Part shown: in pieces, positions 16,804 to 26,180 of the stretch
Layout of the letters: each line of letters starts with the position of its first letter
Position numbering within the stretch: position 1 is the stretch's first letter
NCBI GenBank assembly: GCA_016191165.1
Contig: JACPPF010000046.1
Location: forward strand, 1 to 64,000
From: Planctomycetota bacterium
GTDB taxonomy: Bacteria > Planctomycetota > Planctomycetia > Gemmatales > Gemmataceae
DNA: 64,000 nt
Direction: 5' to 3'
Position numbers and translations under genes: made by a program
Notes under the pieces: model-generated
Told to the model about the DNA's origin: nothing
Database searches by the model: none
What the model saw: the letters and a program-made list of their open reading frames with translations, nothing else

Positions 16804-19800
16804 ATGACACGCGTTGGAATTGGCTGGCTCCTTGCCCTGACGGCTCTCGCAGGCCCCGCGTCCGCGCTGCGCGCCCAGGCGCCGCCGGCCACGCTGCCCC
16901 GGTACGATGTTGGCATCAACCTCGACACGACCAACCGGCGTGTCCAGGTGCGCCAGGTCGTCACCTGGACCAACACGTCCAAGATCCCAGCCAAGGAGCT
17001 TGTCTTCAACGCCCACGCCCATTTTCACATCGCCGACAAGGACGTCGGGTTTCTGGCGAAAACGGTCGAACTTTTGCGCATGTCCCCCAAGGAGGCACTG
17101 AGTTTTGATGGCCCGGCCCTGGAGGTCCACAACGTCTGGTATCGGCAAGGCCCGAAACCAGGCCCTGCAACCGGCTCGACGCCGAAGGCGCAGGACGTGC
17201 CGATCGATCACTTTTATCGCCCCGACAATGCGACCGCTCTGGTCGTTCCCCTGCCCCGGCCAGTCGCGCCTGGCGAAACGACAACAGTGGAGCTGAATTT
17301 CCATCTCAAGCTGCCAGCGAAAAAAGGCCGCTGGGGACAGTGGAACGGCATCACGATGCTGGCGCAGTGGTTACCGGTCCTCGCGGTTCACGATGAAACC
17401 GGGTGGCAGCCGACACCGTTCATCCCCTGGCATCAGCCGTTCTTCAACGAGGCCGGCGTCTACACGGTGCGCGTGAAATTGCCGAGCGATCAAAAACTTG
17501 CCGCGTCCGGTTCGGTTCGGCGCGAGACGAAACTTGAGGATGGCTGGAAGTTGATCGAGTTCGAGCCGATCTGCGTGCGCGATTTCGCGCTTGCCGCCAG
17601 CGCTCGCTTCAAGGAATGGGTGGGCGAGGCCGATGGCGTGCGCATCCGCTGCCTGGCGCCGCCGGAACATGCCTTTTACGCCCAGGCACTTGTCGAGGCG
17701 GCCCAACAGGCGATCCCTGTCTACAATCAATGGTTTGGCCGCTACCCGTACAAGCAATTTACCATCGTCGAGGGCTGTTTCGGCTGGGCGGGCAATGAAT
17801 GCGGAGCGATGGTGTTCATTGACGATCGCCTCTTCAACATGCCGCACATCGCCAAGAAATACCCCACCTACTTGCTTCAGCATGAGCTTTGTCATCAGTG
17901 GTGGTACAACGTTGTTGGCACCAATGGCTACGCCGAGACCTGGATGGACGAGGGCATGGCAACCCACTTCAGTCATCGCCTGGTGGATCGACTGGTTGGC
18001 CGCAATAATCAGTTGCTTGACTTTCCCAAGGGTTTGAAGTGGTTGCCCAACATTCATCGCGATGATTTCCGCAGCTACACCATGGTCGGCGTCTGGGCAC
18101 GCGGCGAGGCGCATCCCCCCGTGCAGGAAATGCCCAAGTATGGACACCTCGTCAATCTGACCTCCGCCGCCTACGACCGCGGCGGCCGAGTCGTCGGCAT
18201 GATCGAACAGCGGCTGGGCGAACGCGCCTTCCTCGATTTCACCCGCGGCATCGTCGCCAAATACCGCTTTCGCATCCTCCGCGTGGCCGATTATCAACGC
18301 GAGTTGGAGGCCTACACCAAGACCTCATGGGAGGAGTTCTTCCGCCACTGGGTCCACGGCACCGGGCAATGCGACTGGGCGGTCGAGCGCGTCGAGATCA
18401 ACGAGCACAAGGCAAGCGTGTTTCGGATGAAGCCAGGCCGGCGGCGTGACGAGCCGGTGCGCGTGACCGTCCTCCTCAAACAGCAAGGCGACTTCAACGA
18501 GCCGACCACGCTCGGCTTCCGCTTGAAAGAAGGGACCGAATACCAGGTCCGTGTGCCCATCCATCCCGACATTCCGATACTGCAGCTCGATGATGTCCAC
18601 GCCGTGGTCACCAGTGTCAGTGACGTGATGAGCGGCAAACAGCGGGCCCGCGTGAAGGTTGAAATCTCCCTGCCGGCCGAACCCGCGCAGATTTGTGTCG
18701 ATCCCGATCGTGTCCTTCTGGATGCGCGGCCGACGAACAACTACTGGCATCGGGAGTTTCGCTGGCGCCTGACCCCGTTCTACACGCAAATGGACGAGGT
18801 CGATGTCACCAACGCCCACGACCGCTGGAATCTCAACGCGGGGCCCTGGGTTTATTTTGCTTCCTATCGCGATCCCTGGTACACCAAGTCTTTGATGGGT
18901 GGATTGCGTGCTGGGCTATTCCGTACGCAGGAACTGCAAACGGCGGCGTTTTTGGCGTATCGCTCGAATGATCGTAACATCGTCGCCGGCGCTGATTTGC
19001 TGTGGGATCATACTCTGCTGCCCAACGCCCAGGTCGGGCTCGCCGTGGAAAAGTCGATTGCCACCGTGAGCAACACGGACATTCCATGCAGCCGGGCGGT
19101 GCTCTATTCGCGTTACGTGCTGATGTATGGCAGCTCGCTCTACCTGCCGCCGTTTGAGTATATCGAGGCGTTCGGGCTGACGCAAACGCGCTGTTTGCCG
19201 AATCCACGCGTGCCCACCCCTGGCGCCGACCCCTTTCGCGAGCGCAGCGCGCTCGGCCTGCATTATCACAAAAATCTAATGACGCCCTATTGGGATGCCG
19301 AGGGGGGATACGCATTCGATGTCGCCTACCAATATGGTTTGCCGATCTTTGGCAACAACCGCGACTTTCAACTCCTTTATGGACAGTTTGCCTACGTGAA
19401 GAGCCTGGGGGCTGTGCGAGACGCATTCGGCGCAGGGCCGGTGGCAACGTGGCTGGGCGATTCACGCCTGGCCTTTCGTCTCGGTGGAGCGGCCGGGCTT
19501 CCCAACGACGGGCAGTTCTTTCCCCTCGGCGGGGGCGATACCTTCCGCGGCTTCGACCTCAACGAACGCCAGGGCAGCCTGATCTGGCTCGCCAGCGTCG
19601 AATGGCGCGTGCCGTTGTTGACGAATCTGCCCTGGGATTTCGTCGATCACATTGCCGGCGTTCGCAACATTTATGCCGCCCCTTTTTATGACGTGGGCAA
19701 CGCCTACGTCAACGGAAAGCAGCTCGGCAACATCGCCCACGCCGCCGGCATGGGCCTGCGCGTGGACGTGACCTGGCTTGGCATGATCGAACGCACGACG

Positions 19801-19878
19801 CTTCGTTTTGACGTCGCCAAGACCGTCAACAGCGACTACCCCTGGCAATTCTGGTTCGGCGTGCAACATCCGTTTTGA
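16804..19878 (+). CDS. Secreted M1-family metallopeptidase fused to an outer-membrane beta-barrel (Omp85/surface-antigen-like)
   Basis: A 1024-residue exported protein with a signal peptide (cleavage near residue 25, LRAQA). The first half is an M1 aminopeptidase-like domain: an N-terminal beta domain, GCFGWAGNECGAM at about 324 in place of GAMEN, zinc-binding HELCH at residues 360-364 and the third ligand Glu383 in TWMDEG. A linking beta region follows to about 650. The last 370 residues look like an outer-membrane barrel: alternating aromatic strands, a surface-antigen-like GGGDTFRGF with NERQGS, the segment FYDVGNAYV, and a terminal phenylalanine (VQHPF). The peptidase would thus sit in the periplasm or be exposed, anchored by its own barrel. 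The start ATG has only a weak ribosome-binding site. The fusion is seen directly; its topology is inferred. Confidence 0.85.
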   Translation: MTRVGIGWLLALTALAGPASALRAQAPPATLPRYDVGINLDTTNRRVQVRQVVTWTNTSKIPAKELVFNAHAHFHIADKDVGFLAKTVELLRMSPKEALSFDGPALEVHNVWYRQGPKPGPATGSTPKAQDVPIDHFYRPDNATALVVPLPRPVAPGETTTVELNFHLKLPAKKGRWGQWNGITMLAQWLPVLAVHDETGWQPTPFIPWHQPFFNEAGVYTVRVKLPSDQKLAASGSVRRETKLEDGWKLIEFEPICVRDFALAASARFKEWVGEADGVRIRCLAPPEHAFYAQALVEAAQQAIPVYNQWFGRYPYKQFTIVEGCFGWAGNECGAMVFIDDRLFNMPHIAKKYPTYLLQHELCHQWWYNVVGTNGYAETWMDEGMATHFSHRLVDRLVGRNNQLLDFPKGLKWLPNIHRDDFRSYTMVGVWARGEAHPPVQEMPKYGHLVNLTSAAYDRGGRVVGMIEQRLGERAFLDFTRGIVAKYRFRILRVADYQRELEAYTKTSWEEFFRHWVHGTGQCDWAVERVEINEHKASVFRMKPGRRRDEPVRVTVLLKQQGDFNEPTTLGFRLKEGTEYQVRVPIHPDIPILQLDDVHAVVTSVSDVMSGKQRARVKVEISLPAEPAQICVDPDRVLLDARPTNNYWHREFRWRLTPFYTQMDEVDVTNAHDRWNLNAGPWVYFASYRDPWYTKSLMGGLRAGLFRTQELQTAAFLAYRSNDRNIVAGADLLWDHTLLPNAQVGLAVEKSIATVSNTDIPCSRAVLYSRYVLMYGSSLYLPPFEYIEAFGLTQTRCLPNPRVPTPGADPFRERSALGLHYHKNLMTPYWDAEGGYAFDVAYQYGLPIFGNNRDFQLLYGQFAYVKSLGAVRDAFGAGPVATWLGDSRLAFRLGGAAGLPNDGQFFPLGGGDTFRGFDLNERQGSLIWLASVEWRVPLLTNLPWDFVDHIAGVRNIYAAPFYDVGNAYVNGKQLGNIAHAAGMGLRVDVTWLGMIERTTLRFDVAKTVNSDYPWQFWFGVQHPF

Positions 19879-20050
19879 TAAAGATCTCCTCTCACGCACG
19901 ACGAGCCGGAGCCGTGAGCGACGGAAAACTTATCCGTCAATCCCCCGCATGGGCCTCGGTTGGTCCAACCATTTTTCAGGCGCGCGGTGCTGCCGCTCGC
20001 AATTCCGGTATATCAAACAGGGTCGCTCGAAATCGAAAGGGGAAAGTCCG

Positions 20051-21247
20051 ATGCGTTGGATGTCAATCGGCACATGCGCCGTTGCGTTCTGGTGCGGCAT
20101 CGCAAACGGGATTGGCGCCCAGACCGGCCTGGTCGAGCGGAAAGTCGCAACGGCCACGCGGCTCGACTGGCAGTTCGCCGTCCGCGGCTTTGGCGCCGGC
20201 GCGGCCAAACTACCTTTGGACTACGACTCGTTGAAGCAACGCTACCAACTCTTCGTTCCCAAAGGCATCCAAAAAAACAAACCCGCGTCCCTGGTCCTGT
20301 TCATTTCGCCGTCCAATCAACCCGCAGGTTGGAATAGCTGGAAGGCAATTTGCGAAAAACAGGGAATTCTCTTCGCGTCCCCCTTTGGCGCCGGCAACAG
20401 TACCCCGCCCGGACAGCGCACGCGCATCGTGCTCGATGTGCTCAACGACGTCCGCCGCCAATACGCCATCGATCCGGATCGCACCTACCTCACCGGCTTC
20501 TCCGGCGGCGGACGCATGGCCTGTTCGATTGGTTTCGCGCTCCCCGAATGCTTCGGCGGCGTCATTCCGCTTTGTGGGACCAACCCGATCAGCGGACCCA
20601 CCTATTTGCGCCACCGCATCGAAGAACGCCTGTCGGTCGCATTCGTCACGGGTGCGACCGATTTCAATCGCAAGGAAAACGAAGACTACATGGCGCCGTG
20701 GTTTCAGGACCTGGGTATCCGCAGCAAGCTCTGGGTCGTCCCAAAAATGGGGCACGCCATCCCGCCCACCGCGGTCGTCGCCGAGGTGCATGCCTGGTTG
20801 GCCGAGGATCTCAAACGCCGCCGCGCCGATCGCCAGGCCAGGCCAAAACTGGCCCTGGCGCACGATGACACGCCCACGGGGCCGAACCAGGCCGAGCGAT
20901 TTTTGGCGGCAGCAGCCGAAGAATTCAAAGAACCCGCTCGCACCTGGCGCGGCGTTGCGCTCCTGCAAGGCGTCACCCAGCGCTGGCCTCAGACCGACGC
21001 GGCCGTCCAGGCGCGAAGTCGGCTGAAGGAAATCCTCAAGAATGAAAAATTGCTCCAGCTCATCGATACCCAGGGAACCGAGGATGAAGTAAAATCGCTC
21101 TCCGCCCAAGCCAACGCCCTCGAACGCCTCGGCAATCTCCCCAAGGCAATCGAGGCGTGGACCCTCCTGGCCAAAAACTATGACGGAATGCCGGTCGCCG
21201 CCAGAGCGATTGAGAACATCAAGCGGCTGCGCGCGAAGGGCAAGTAA
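20051..21247 (+). CDS. Secreted PHB-depolymerase/esterase-like alpha/beta hydrolase with C-terminal helical repeats
   Basis: A 398-residue exported hydrolase with a signal peptide ending near IGAQT. The nucleophile is in GFSGGGRMA, and the catalytic histidine is probably the one in PKMGHAIPP, as in polyhydroxybutyrate-depolymerase-like esterases. After residue 270 a helical region (RFLAAAAEEF, ALERLGNLPKAIEAW) looks like TPR-type repeats and may bind a partner. The start ATG 20051 has AAAGGGGAAAG upstream; the frame is open earlier but overlaps the preceding gene. It lies 172 bp after the M1-barrel gene on the same strand. Confidence 0.78.
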   Translation: MRWMSIGTCAVAFWCGIANGIGAQTGLVERKVATATRLDWQFAVRGFGAGAAKLPLDYDSLKQRYQLFVPKGIQKNKPASLVLFISPSNQPAGWNSWKAICEKQGILFASPFGAGNSTPPGQRTRIVLDVLNDVRRQYAIDPDRTYLTGFSGGGRMACSIGFALPECFGGVIPLCGTNPISGPTYLRHRIEERLSVAFVTGATDFNRKENEDYMAPWFQDLGIRSKLWVVPKMGHAIPPTAVVAEVHAWLAEDLKRRRADRQARPKLALAHDDTPTGPNQAERFLAAAAEEFKEPARTWRGVALLQGVTQRWPQTDAAVQARSRLKEILKNEKLLQLIDTQGTEDEVKSLSAQANALERLGNLPKAIEAWTLLAKNYDGMPVAARAIENIKRLRAKGK

Positions 21248-21287
21248 TCGGGTTATCCGGGCCCGGGCACTCCGGTTGGAAGAATGT

Positions 21288-21686
21288 ATGGTTACCTCGA
21301 CTCAGGCCTCGGTGCTTTACGACGGCGACTGCGCCTTTTGCTGCAAGTCGGTCGAACTTCTCAAGAAGCTCGATTGGCTTGGCAAGCTGGCTTTTATCAA
21401 CGTTCGTGACACGGCCCAGCCGCTCTTGAACGCGCCACCCGTGACCGGCGCGCCGCTACTGGAACAAATGCATGTATTGACCCGCGACCGCCTGCGCCTT
21501 CACGGCGGGTATCGCGCGATTCGCTGTCTGGCCTGGCGTTTGCCTTTGACCTGGGTGATCGCGCCTTTTCTCTATTTGCCCGGCATGACCTACTTCGGTC
21601 AGAAAATCTATCTCTGGATCGCGCGCAATCGCTTCAAGATCATTCCATGCGAACATGGCGTCTGCTCCTTGCCGCACCGTCGTTGA
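21288..21686 (+). CDS. DCC-family (DUF393) thiol-disulfide protein
   Basis: A 132-residue protein of the DCC family, named for its DxxCxxC motif, here YDGDCAFCCKS near residue 12. These thioredoxin-fold-like proteins are thought to act in disulfide exchange, but their partners are unknown. A hydrophobic segment (LPLTWVIAPFLYLPGM) follows in the middle. The start ATG 21288 is preceded by GGAAG. It lies 40 bp after the esterase gene and 81 bp before the YhaM-like gene. Confidence 0.85.
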   Translation: MVTSTQASVLYDGDCAFCCKSVELLKKLDWLGKLAFINVRDTAQPLLNAPPVTGAPLLEQMHVLTRDRLRLHGGYRAIRCLAWRLPLTWVIAPFLYLPGMTYFGQKIYLWIARNRFKIIPCEHGVCSLPHRR

Positions 21687-21767
21687 ACCTCGCCTTGTGC
21701 ACGCCAAGCCGGGAGCGACTATCGGTCATACAACAAGGGAACACTAATTCCTCCTTGTGGGGCCGAC

Positions 21768-22757
21768 ATGAGCCGACGCACCATTCAACTTTTGACCGAC
21801 AACGAAGCGATCGACGAAGTCTACATGGTAACGGACAAGCAACTCCGCACCAATCGCCAGGGGAATTTCTATCTCCAGGTGGAGCTGCGTGATCGCACCG
21901 GCGCCATTACCGCCCGGCTCTGGAACGCCAACGAGCCGCAATTCCGATCCTTCAACGAGGGGGATTTTCTGCGAATCAAGGGGAAGGTTCAGCTTTTCCA
22001 GGGTGCGCTCCAGGTCGTGTTCACCCAATTCGAGCGCGTCGATGCCGGCAAGGTCGCCCTGGAGGAATTTGTGCCCCGCGTCGAGCAGGACATTCACAAG
22101 CTCTACGACAAGCTCAAACAGCTGTTGCTCAAGCTCGGCGACCCGCATCTGCGGGCTTTGGCGGAATGCTTTTTCATGGACGACGCCTTCGTCACGGCGT
22201 TCTGCCAGTCGCCCGCAGGCATTCGCAACCATCACGCCTATATCGGCGGCCTGCTGGAACACGTCGTCACGATGCTTGACGCCGCCGACCGGCTGGCGCC
22301 GCTGTATCCGGAACTGAATCGCGATCTGTTACTGATGGGCGTCTTTCTTCACGACATCGGCAAGACGGTGGAGCTGAGCTGCGACCGCGTCTTTGGCTAC
22401 ACCGACGAAGGTCAGCTGATCGGCCACATCGACATCGGCGTTGAAATGTTGAACGCCAAGGCGGCGAAGGTGCCCGATTTGACGGGCGAGCCGTTTCCGC
22501 GCGAAACCTTCCTGCGGCTCAAGCACATGATTGTGAGCCATCATGGCAGTTACGAGTTCGGGAGCCCGCGCCTGCCCATGACGCCTGAAGCTATCGCCCT
22601 GCATTATCTTGATAATCTCGACGCGAAGCTGCATTCGTTCCTGCGCGACATTCGCGAGGACAAGAACACGACCAGTTCCTGGACGCCGTACAACCAGGGC
22701 ATCCAGCGCCGACTTTTCAAAGGGCTGCGTGAAGGTTCCGAACCGGTCGCGGATTGA
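21768..22757 (+). CDS. YhaM-like 3'-5' exonuclease (OB-fold plus HD domain)
   Basis: A 329-residue nuclease with an N-terminal OB-fold (about residues 20-95, LQVELRDRTGAITARLW) and an HD phosphohydrolase domain (HHAYIGGLLEH near 158-168, LLMGVFLHDIGK near 188, HMIVSHHGSYEFG near 247). This order is that of YhaM/CBF1-type 3'-5' exoribonucleases, which trim RNA or nick DNA with metal ions. The length fits the family of about 315 residues. The start ATG 21768 follows GGGG at a short distance. It probably takes part in RNA turnover in the cytoplasm. Confidence 0.88.
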   Translation: MSRRTIQLLTDNEAIDEVYMVTDKQLRTNRQGNFYLQVELRDRTGAITARLWNANEPQFRSFNEGDFLRIKGKVQLFQGALQVVFTQFERVDAGKVALEEFVPRVEQDIHKLYDKLKQLLLKLGDPHLRALAECFFMDDAFVTAFCQSPAGIRNHHAYIGGLLEHVVTMLDAADRLAPLYPELNRDLLLMGVFLHDIGKTVELSCDRVFGYTDEGQLIGHIDIGVEMLNAKAAKVPDLTGEPFPRETFLRLKHMIVSHHGSYEFGSPRLPMTPEAIALHYLDNLDAKLHSFLRDIREDKNTTSSWTPYNQGIQRRLFKGLREGSEPVAD

Positions 22758-22916
22758 CGTTCGGCCCAGGCGTCACGACGGCGACCGACCGGGAAGTTTC
22801 ATTTTTCTTGACTGATCGATTGGCATTCCGCTCCAAAATATCCCATAGTTGCGATGGCTGGGAAACCGGCAGGCGCACCGCGCCTGCGCGCGGCGTCATT
22901 TGCTTGGGAGGAGTCC

Positions 22917-24368
22917 ATGTCGGCTTTACGATCTTCTCGATGGTCGCGCGCGCTGGATGCTCTGTTGATCAGCGCCGGGCGCGGCCTGGTCCTGGTGGTG
23001 CCGGCGTGCATTTTGCTGATTGCGGCGCTGCGGGCATGGGAACGGAACCTGGAGCCCTGGATATTGGTAGGCGGCCTGGCGTTTCAACTGGTCATTTGTT
23101 TCCTGACGTTCCTCTCGTCGCGGTCCAACAGTCAGCCGTTGGGACCGTCCATCGTCACGCTTTACCTTACCGGTGTCGGCTGGCTTTGGTTTGGCGACAA
23201 TGTCAACGATTGGTTCACGCACTTGTGCAAGGGCCTGTTGATCGGCTTTCCGATTCTGATTTTCGGCTATCAAGCGTTGATCGAGTCTGGAGCGCCGGTA
23301 ATGCGGCGAGCTCATGGCCTGGCCGACCGGCTGGCGCATCGGCTTGATTGGCCCGGCGACCTTTCCCAGTGCCGTGGCTTGCCCGAGGTGAAAGCGTTCC
23401 GCGCCACGCTCGCCTATGACGCAGCCCCCGCGTTGGCGCTGCTGCAGCATCCGCGCGTCGAAGTACGCGTCGCCGCGCTGGCGGCGCTGGAGTTTCGCAA
23501 GGATTGGCGACCTGGACAGGCGGAGCTGGTCATGCAGATTGCCCAGAGGTCCGAGGAGCCCGCCGTGCGCGCCGCCGCGGTCCTGGCACTTGGGAACCTC
23601 GAGGACCGGATGATGATCGAGACGCTGGCCCAGTTTCTCAACGATCCGAATCGTGAGGTTCGCCGGGCGGCGGTCGAGGCGCTGATGTGGGACAGTGAAC
23701 ATCACTGGAGCTGGATTCGCTTTGCGTTTCGCCGCACCATGTCGGATCCGCTCTTCAAGGACGATGGCCCGCTCCTGCCCGAAGGACAACTTCTCACGCC
23801 CGAGGTCGTCAACGACCTGACCGGCTGGTGTGCCGAGAAGGGCCTGATCTCGGCTCGAGCCGCGGAGACGCTGGCGGCACATTACAATCGGCTCATGTGT
23901 GAACAGGCCGATCCCGCGCTGGTCGCCATCCTCCGCCAACAGCTTGCCGATCAGCAAAGCCCGGCGGTTTTGCGCCTGGAACTCGGGCGCATCCTGCAAG
24001 TCCATCAGGAGCTTGACCCGGAACTCCTCGAACAGATGCTTGACGCGGGCACGCCGGCGACCCTGCGGCTCATTTCGTGCGAAACGATTCTCGCGCAGGA
24101 AAAGGAAACGCCCCTGCATTCCATCGCGCGGAGCGGGCTGAAAGATCTGGCTCGATTGCCCAATCGCGAAATTGCCCTTGGCACCGCGGACGTGGTGCAG
24201 CGGCGCCTGGGCATCGACCTGGGAATCGGCCTGGGCCAGCCTTTGCCCGTCATTAACAGCAGGCAAGCAACCGACGTGATCCGCCGCCTGGCCGCCTGGG
24301 CTAACCACAGCGATGACGAGGATTTGGAGCACTCCGGCCAACCGCGCGGGTCGCGCTGGTCGCTTTAG
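22917..24368 (+). CDS. Membrane protein with HEAT-like repeats
   Basis: A 483-residue protein. The first 125 residues hold about four membrane segments (LVLVVPACILLIAALRAW, WILVGGLAFQLVICFLTFL, IVTLYLTGVGWLWF, LLIGFPILIFGYQAL). The cytoplasmic part contains alpha-helical HEAT-like repeats at about 185-265 (HPRVEVRVAALAALE, PAVRAAAVLALGN, NREVRRAAVEALM). Such repeats usually mediate protein binding; the role here is unknown. The start ATG 22917 has GGGAGGAG upstream and lies 160 bp after the YhaM-like gene. Confidence 0.75.
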   Translation: MSALRSSRWSRALDALLISAGRGLVLVVPACILLIAALRAWERNLEPWILVGGLAFQLVICFLTFLSSRSNSQPLGPSIVTLYLTGVGWLWFGDNVNDWFTHLCKGLLIGFPILIFGYQALIESGAPVMRRAHGLADRLAHRLDWPGDLSQCRGLPEVKAFRATLAYDAAPALALLQHPRVEVRVAALAALEFRKDWRPGQAELVMQIAQRSEEPAVRAAAVLALGNLEDRMMIETLAQFLNDPNREVRRAAVEALMWDSEHHWSWIRFAFRRTMSDPLFKDDGPLLPEGQLLTPEVVNDLTGWCAEKGLISARAAETLAAHYNRLMCEQADPALVAILRQQLADQQSPAVLRLELGRILQVHQELDPELLEQMLDAGTPATLRLISCETILAQEKETPLHSIARSGLKDLARLPNREIALGTADVVQRRLGIDLGIGLGQPLPVINSRQATDVIRRLAAWANHSDDEDLEHSGQPRGSRWSL

Positions 24369-24851
24369 TGTTTGCGGATCACTCCAGCCGCCGGCGACCA
24401 AGATAGGGTGCCAGGCCCCGATGCGAACTGTTTGCAACCCATGCAAACAGGCACTAAGTGAATAGTCGTATGTTTATCGCAAGTGCTTGTCAAATAGCTG
24501 GTTGCGGAGACGCTTTTGAGGACTTCTCACGGAACGGGGGTGGTATCCCCACCGAAAAGATTAGTAAACTAGAGCGGTTTGGTAGGAATTGATCGACGGG
24601 GGATTGTCAGCGCAAATTGAATCAGGCCGAGTTTTATGGGGCGCGGACGCATCACGAACACCTGGATTCTTTTGGAGTTTTTTTGCAATTGGACGGCGCT
24701 AAAGTCACGAAACCGGGGGGCCACCTGCGCAACATTGAACCCGCGGGTTCATCTGCACCGACGTTCCGACATTTTTTCTCTTTCCCCCTGTTTGGAAACC
24801 ACCGATGAAAACGGTGACATTGCCATTCGGTCCTGACACCTTTCCTTTCCT
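24369..24851. other. Intergenic gap between convergent genes
   Basis: A 483-bp AT-richer stretch. I see the short palindromes TTTGCAACCCATGCAAA near 24431 and GAACCCGCGGGTTC near 24737, but no credible gene or strong terminator. Confidence 0.5.
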
Positions 24852-25985
24852 CTAATCCCGATCGGGGCCAATCGTCAATTTGGGCAACGCCATTTGCAAT
24901 CGACGGATGCCTTCCGCTGTCACCTTTGTACCCATGGATTCGAAGACCAGGACCCTCAACGTCTTGATGTGCTGCAAATGCGAAAGTCCCTTGTCGGTGA
25001 TGTTGTCGCTCTTCATGCGCATCAAATTCAATCGTTCCAGCTTTGTGCTGCGCAGGTGCCTTAACCCCTCGTCAGAAATGCGCGTATTGCCCAGACTGAG
25101 GTGGGTAAGATTCTGGAGTGCCTGGAGATGTTCGAGGCCGGCGTCATCGATTCTCGTGCCGCCCAAAGTCAGCAATGTCAAGGTTTTGATGCGCGACAGG
25201 TGCTTGAGACCCTCGCTGCCAATTGCGGTGCCAGCCAAACCAAGCTTTTTCAGGGCAGGAAGGTTTGCCAGGTGAGCCATTCCGGCATCGGTAACCGCGG
25301 TTTTGCTCAGGTCCAGATCCGAAAGGCGTTGCAGTCCTTCTAGGGATTTGAGACCTTCGTCGGTGACCTGGATTCCAGAAAGGCCCAATTGCTCAAGGTG
25401 CTTCAAGCCTTTCAAGCTCTCCATGCCCTTTTCGGAAATGGGGAACTTCGTGAATGTGAGGCTCTTGAATTTCTCCAACTTGCCGAATCGTTCAAGTCCT
25501 TGCCCTGTTACCTTCATGCCGAGTGCACCGTTCAGCTTGAGCGTTTCGAGGCTCTTAATGTCCGCGAGCTTGTCAATGCCGCGGTCGGAGATCTTCGGGC
25601 TGCCTACGACCAAGTCCTCCAGCTGTTGGAGTTCGGCAAGTGTGGCGAGCCCTTCATCGCTTATCAAGGGGCTTCCGAGGCCAAGGCCCTTCAGATTCTT
25701 AATCTGTTTCAGGTGCTTCAAGTCCTCGTCGGACGTATTACCACCAGCATTGACATTCCAGTAGCGCTCGCCAGGCAGCTTGCAGATTTTCGGGTCAATT
25801 CGCTGGAAATGTGCCCCCGTGCTCTTCAGATACACAATGGCCTTTTCTTCGGCCGTCAGGTTCCCCGGCGGGTCGACGGGTTTGTCCTCAGGGCCCTGGT
25901 TCCAATTTCGGCCGATCCAGCAAGCAAAGGCGAACGCTGCCAAGAACGCCGAAAAAATGGCGACAACAACGGTCAGGCGTCCCAT
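24852..25985 (-). CDS. Leucine-rich-repeat protein with N-terminal membrane anchor
   Basis: A 377-residue protein with one N-terminal hydrophobic segment (VVVAIFSAFLAAFAFACWI) and about ten leucine-rich repeats of 22-25 residues across residues 95-365, each of the form L..L..L.L..T.ITDEGL..L. This RNI/internalin-like subtype (repeats ending in DxGLxHL) is common in planctomycetes. It is likely held at the membrane with the repeats in the periplasm, where it could bind proteins or glycans. No partner gene is evident. The base composition is slightly less G+C-rich than its neighbours. Confidence 0.8.
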   Translation of the reverse strand: MGRLTVVVAIFSAFLAAFAFACWIGRNWNQGPEDKPVDPPGNLTAEEKAIVYLKSTGAHFQRIDPKICKLPGERYWNVNAGGNTSDEDLKHLKQIKNLKGLGLGSPLISDEGLATLAELQQLEDLVVGSPKISDRGIDKLADIKSLETLKLNGALGMKVTGQGLERFGKLEKFKSLTFTKFPISEKGMESLKGLKHLEQLGLSGIQVTDEGLKSLEGLQRLSDLDLSKTAVTDAGMAHLANLPALKKLGLAGTAIGSEGLKHLSRIKTLTLLTLGGTRIDDAGLEHLQALQNLTHLSLGNTRISDEGLRHLRSTKLERLNLMRMKSDNITDKGLSHLQHIKTLRVLVFESMGTKVTAEGIRRLQMALPKLTIGPDRD

Positions 25986-26180
25986 GGGTGGTCCTCCCTT
26001 GCGTCAAACGGATCACGAACGGCCCAGAAAGGGTGCCTTGTATCGCGTTCCTTCAGCGGGCCAAAGTACGCGATGGCTTGGCTGAATCGTTCGTTCAGGG
26101 ACGTGGGCTGTTCCTTTTCCGGCCTACCGTACCAATACCAATCATACGCCTTGCCATCGCCATGTACCAGGCAATGGGCG

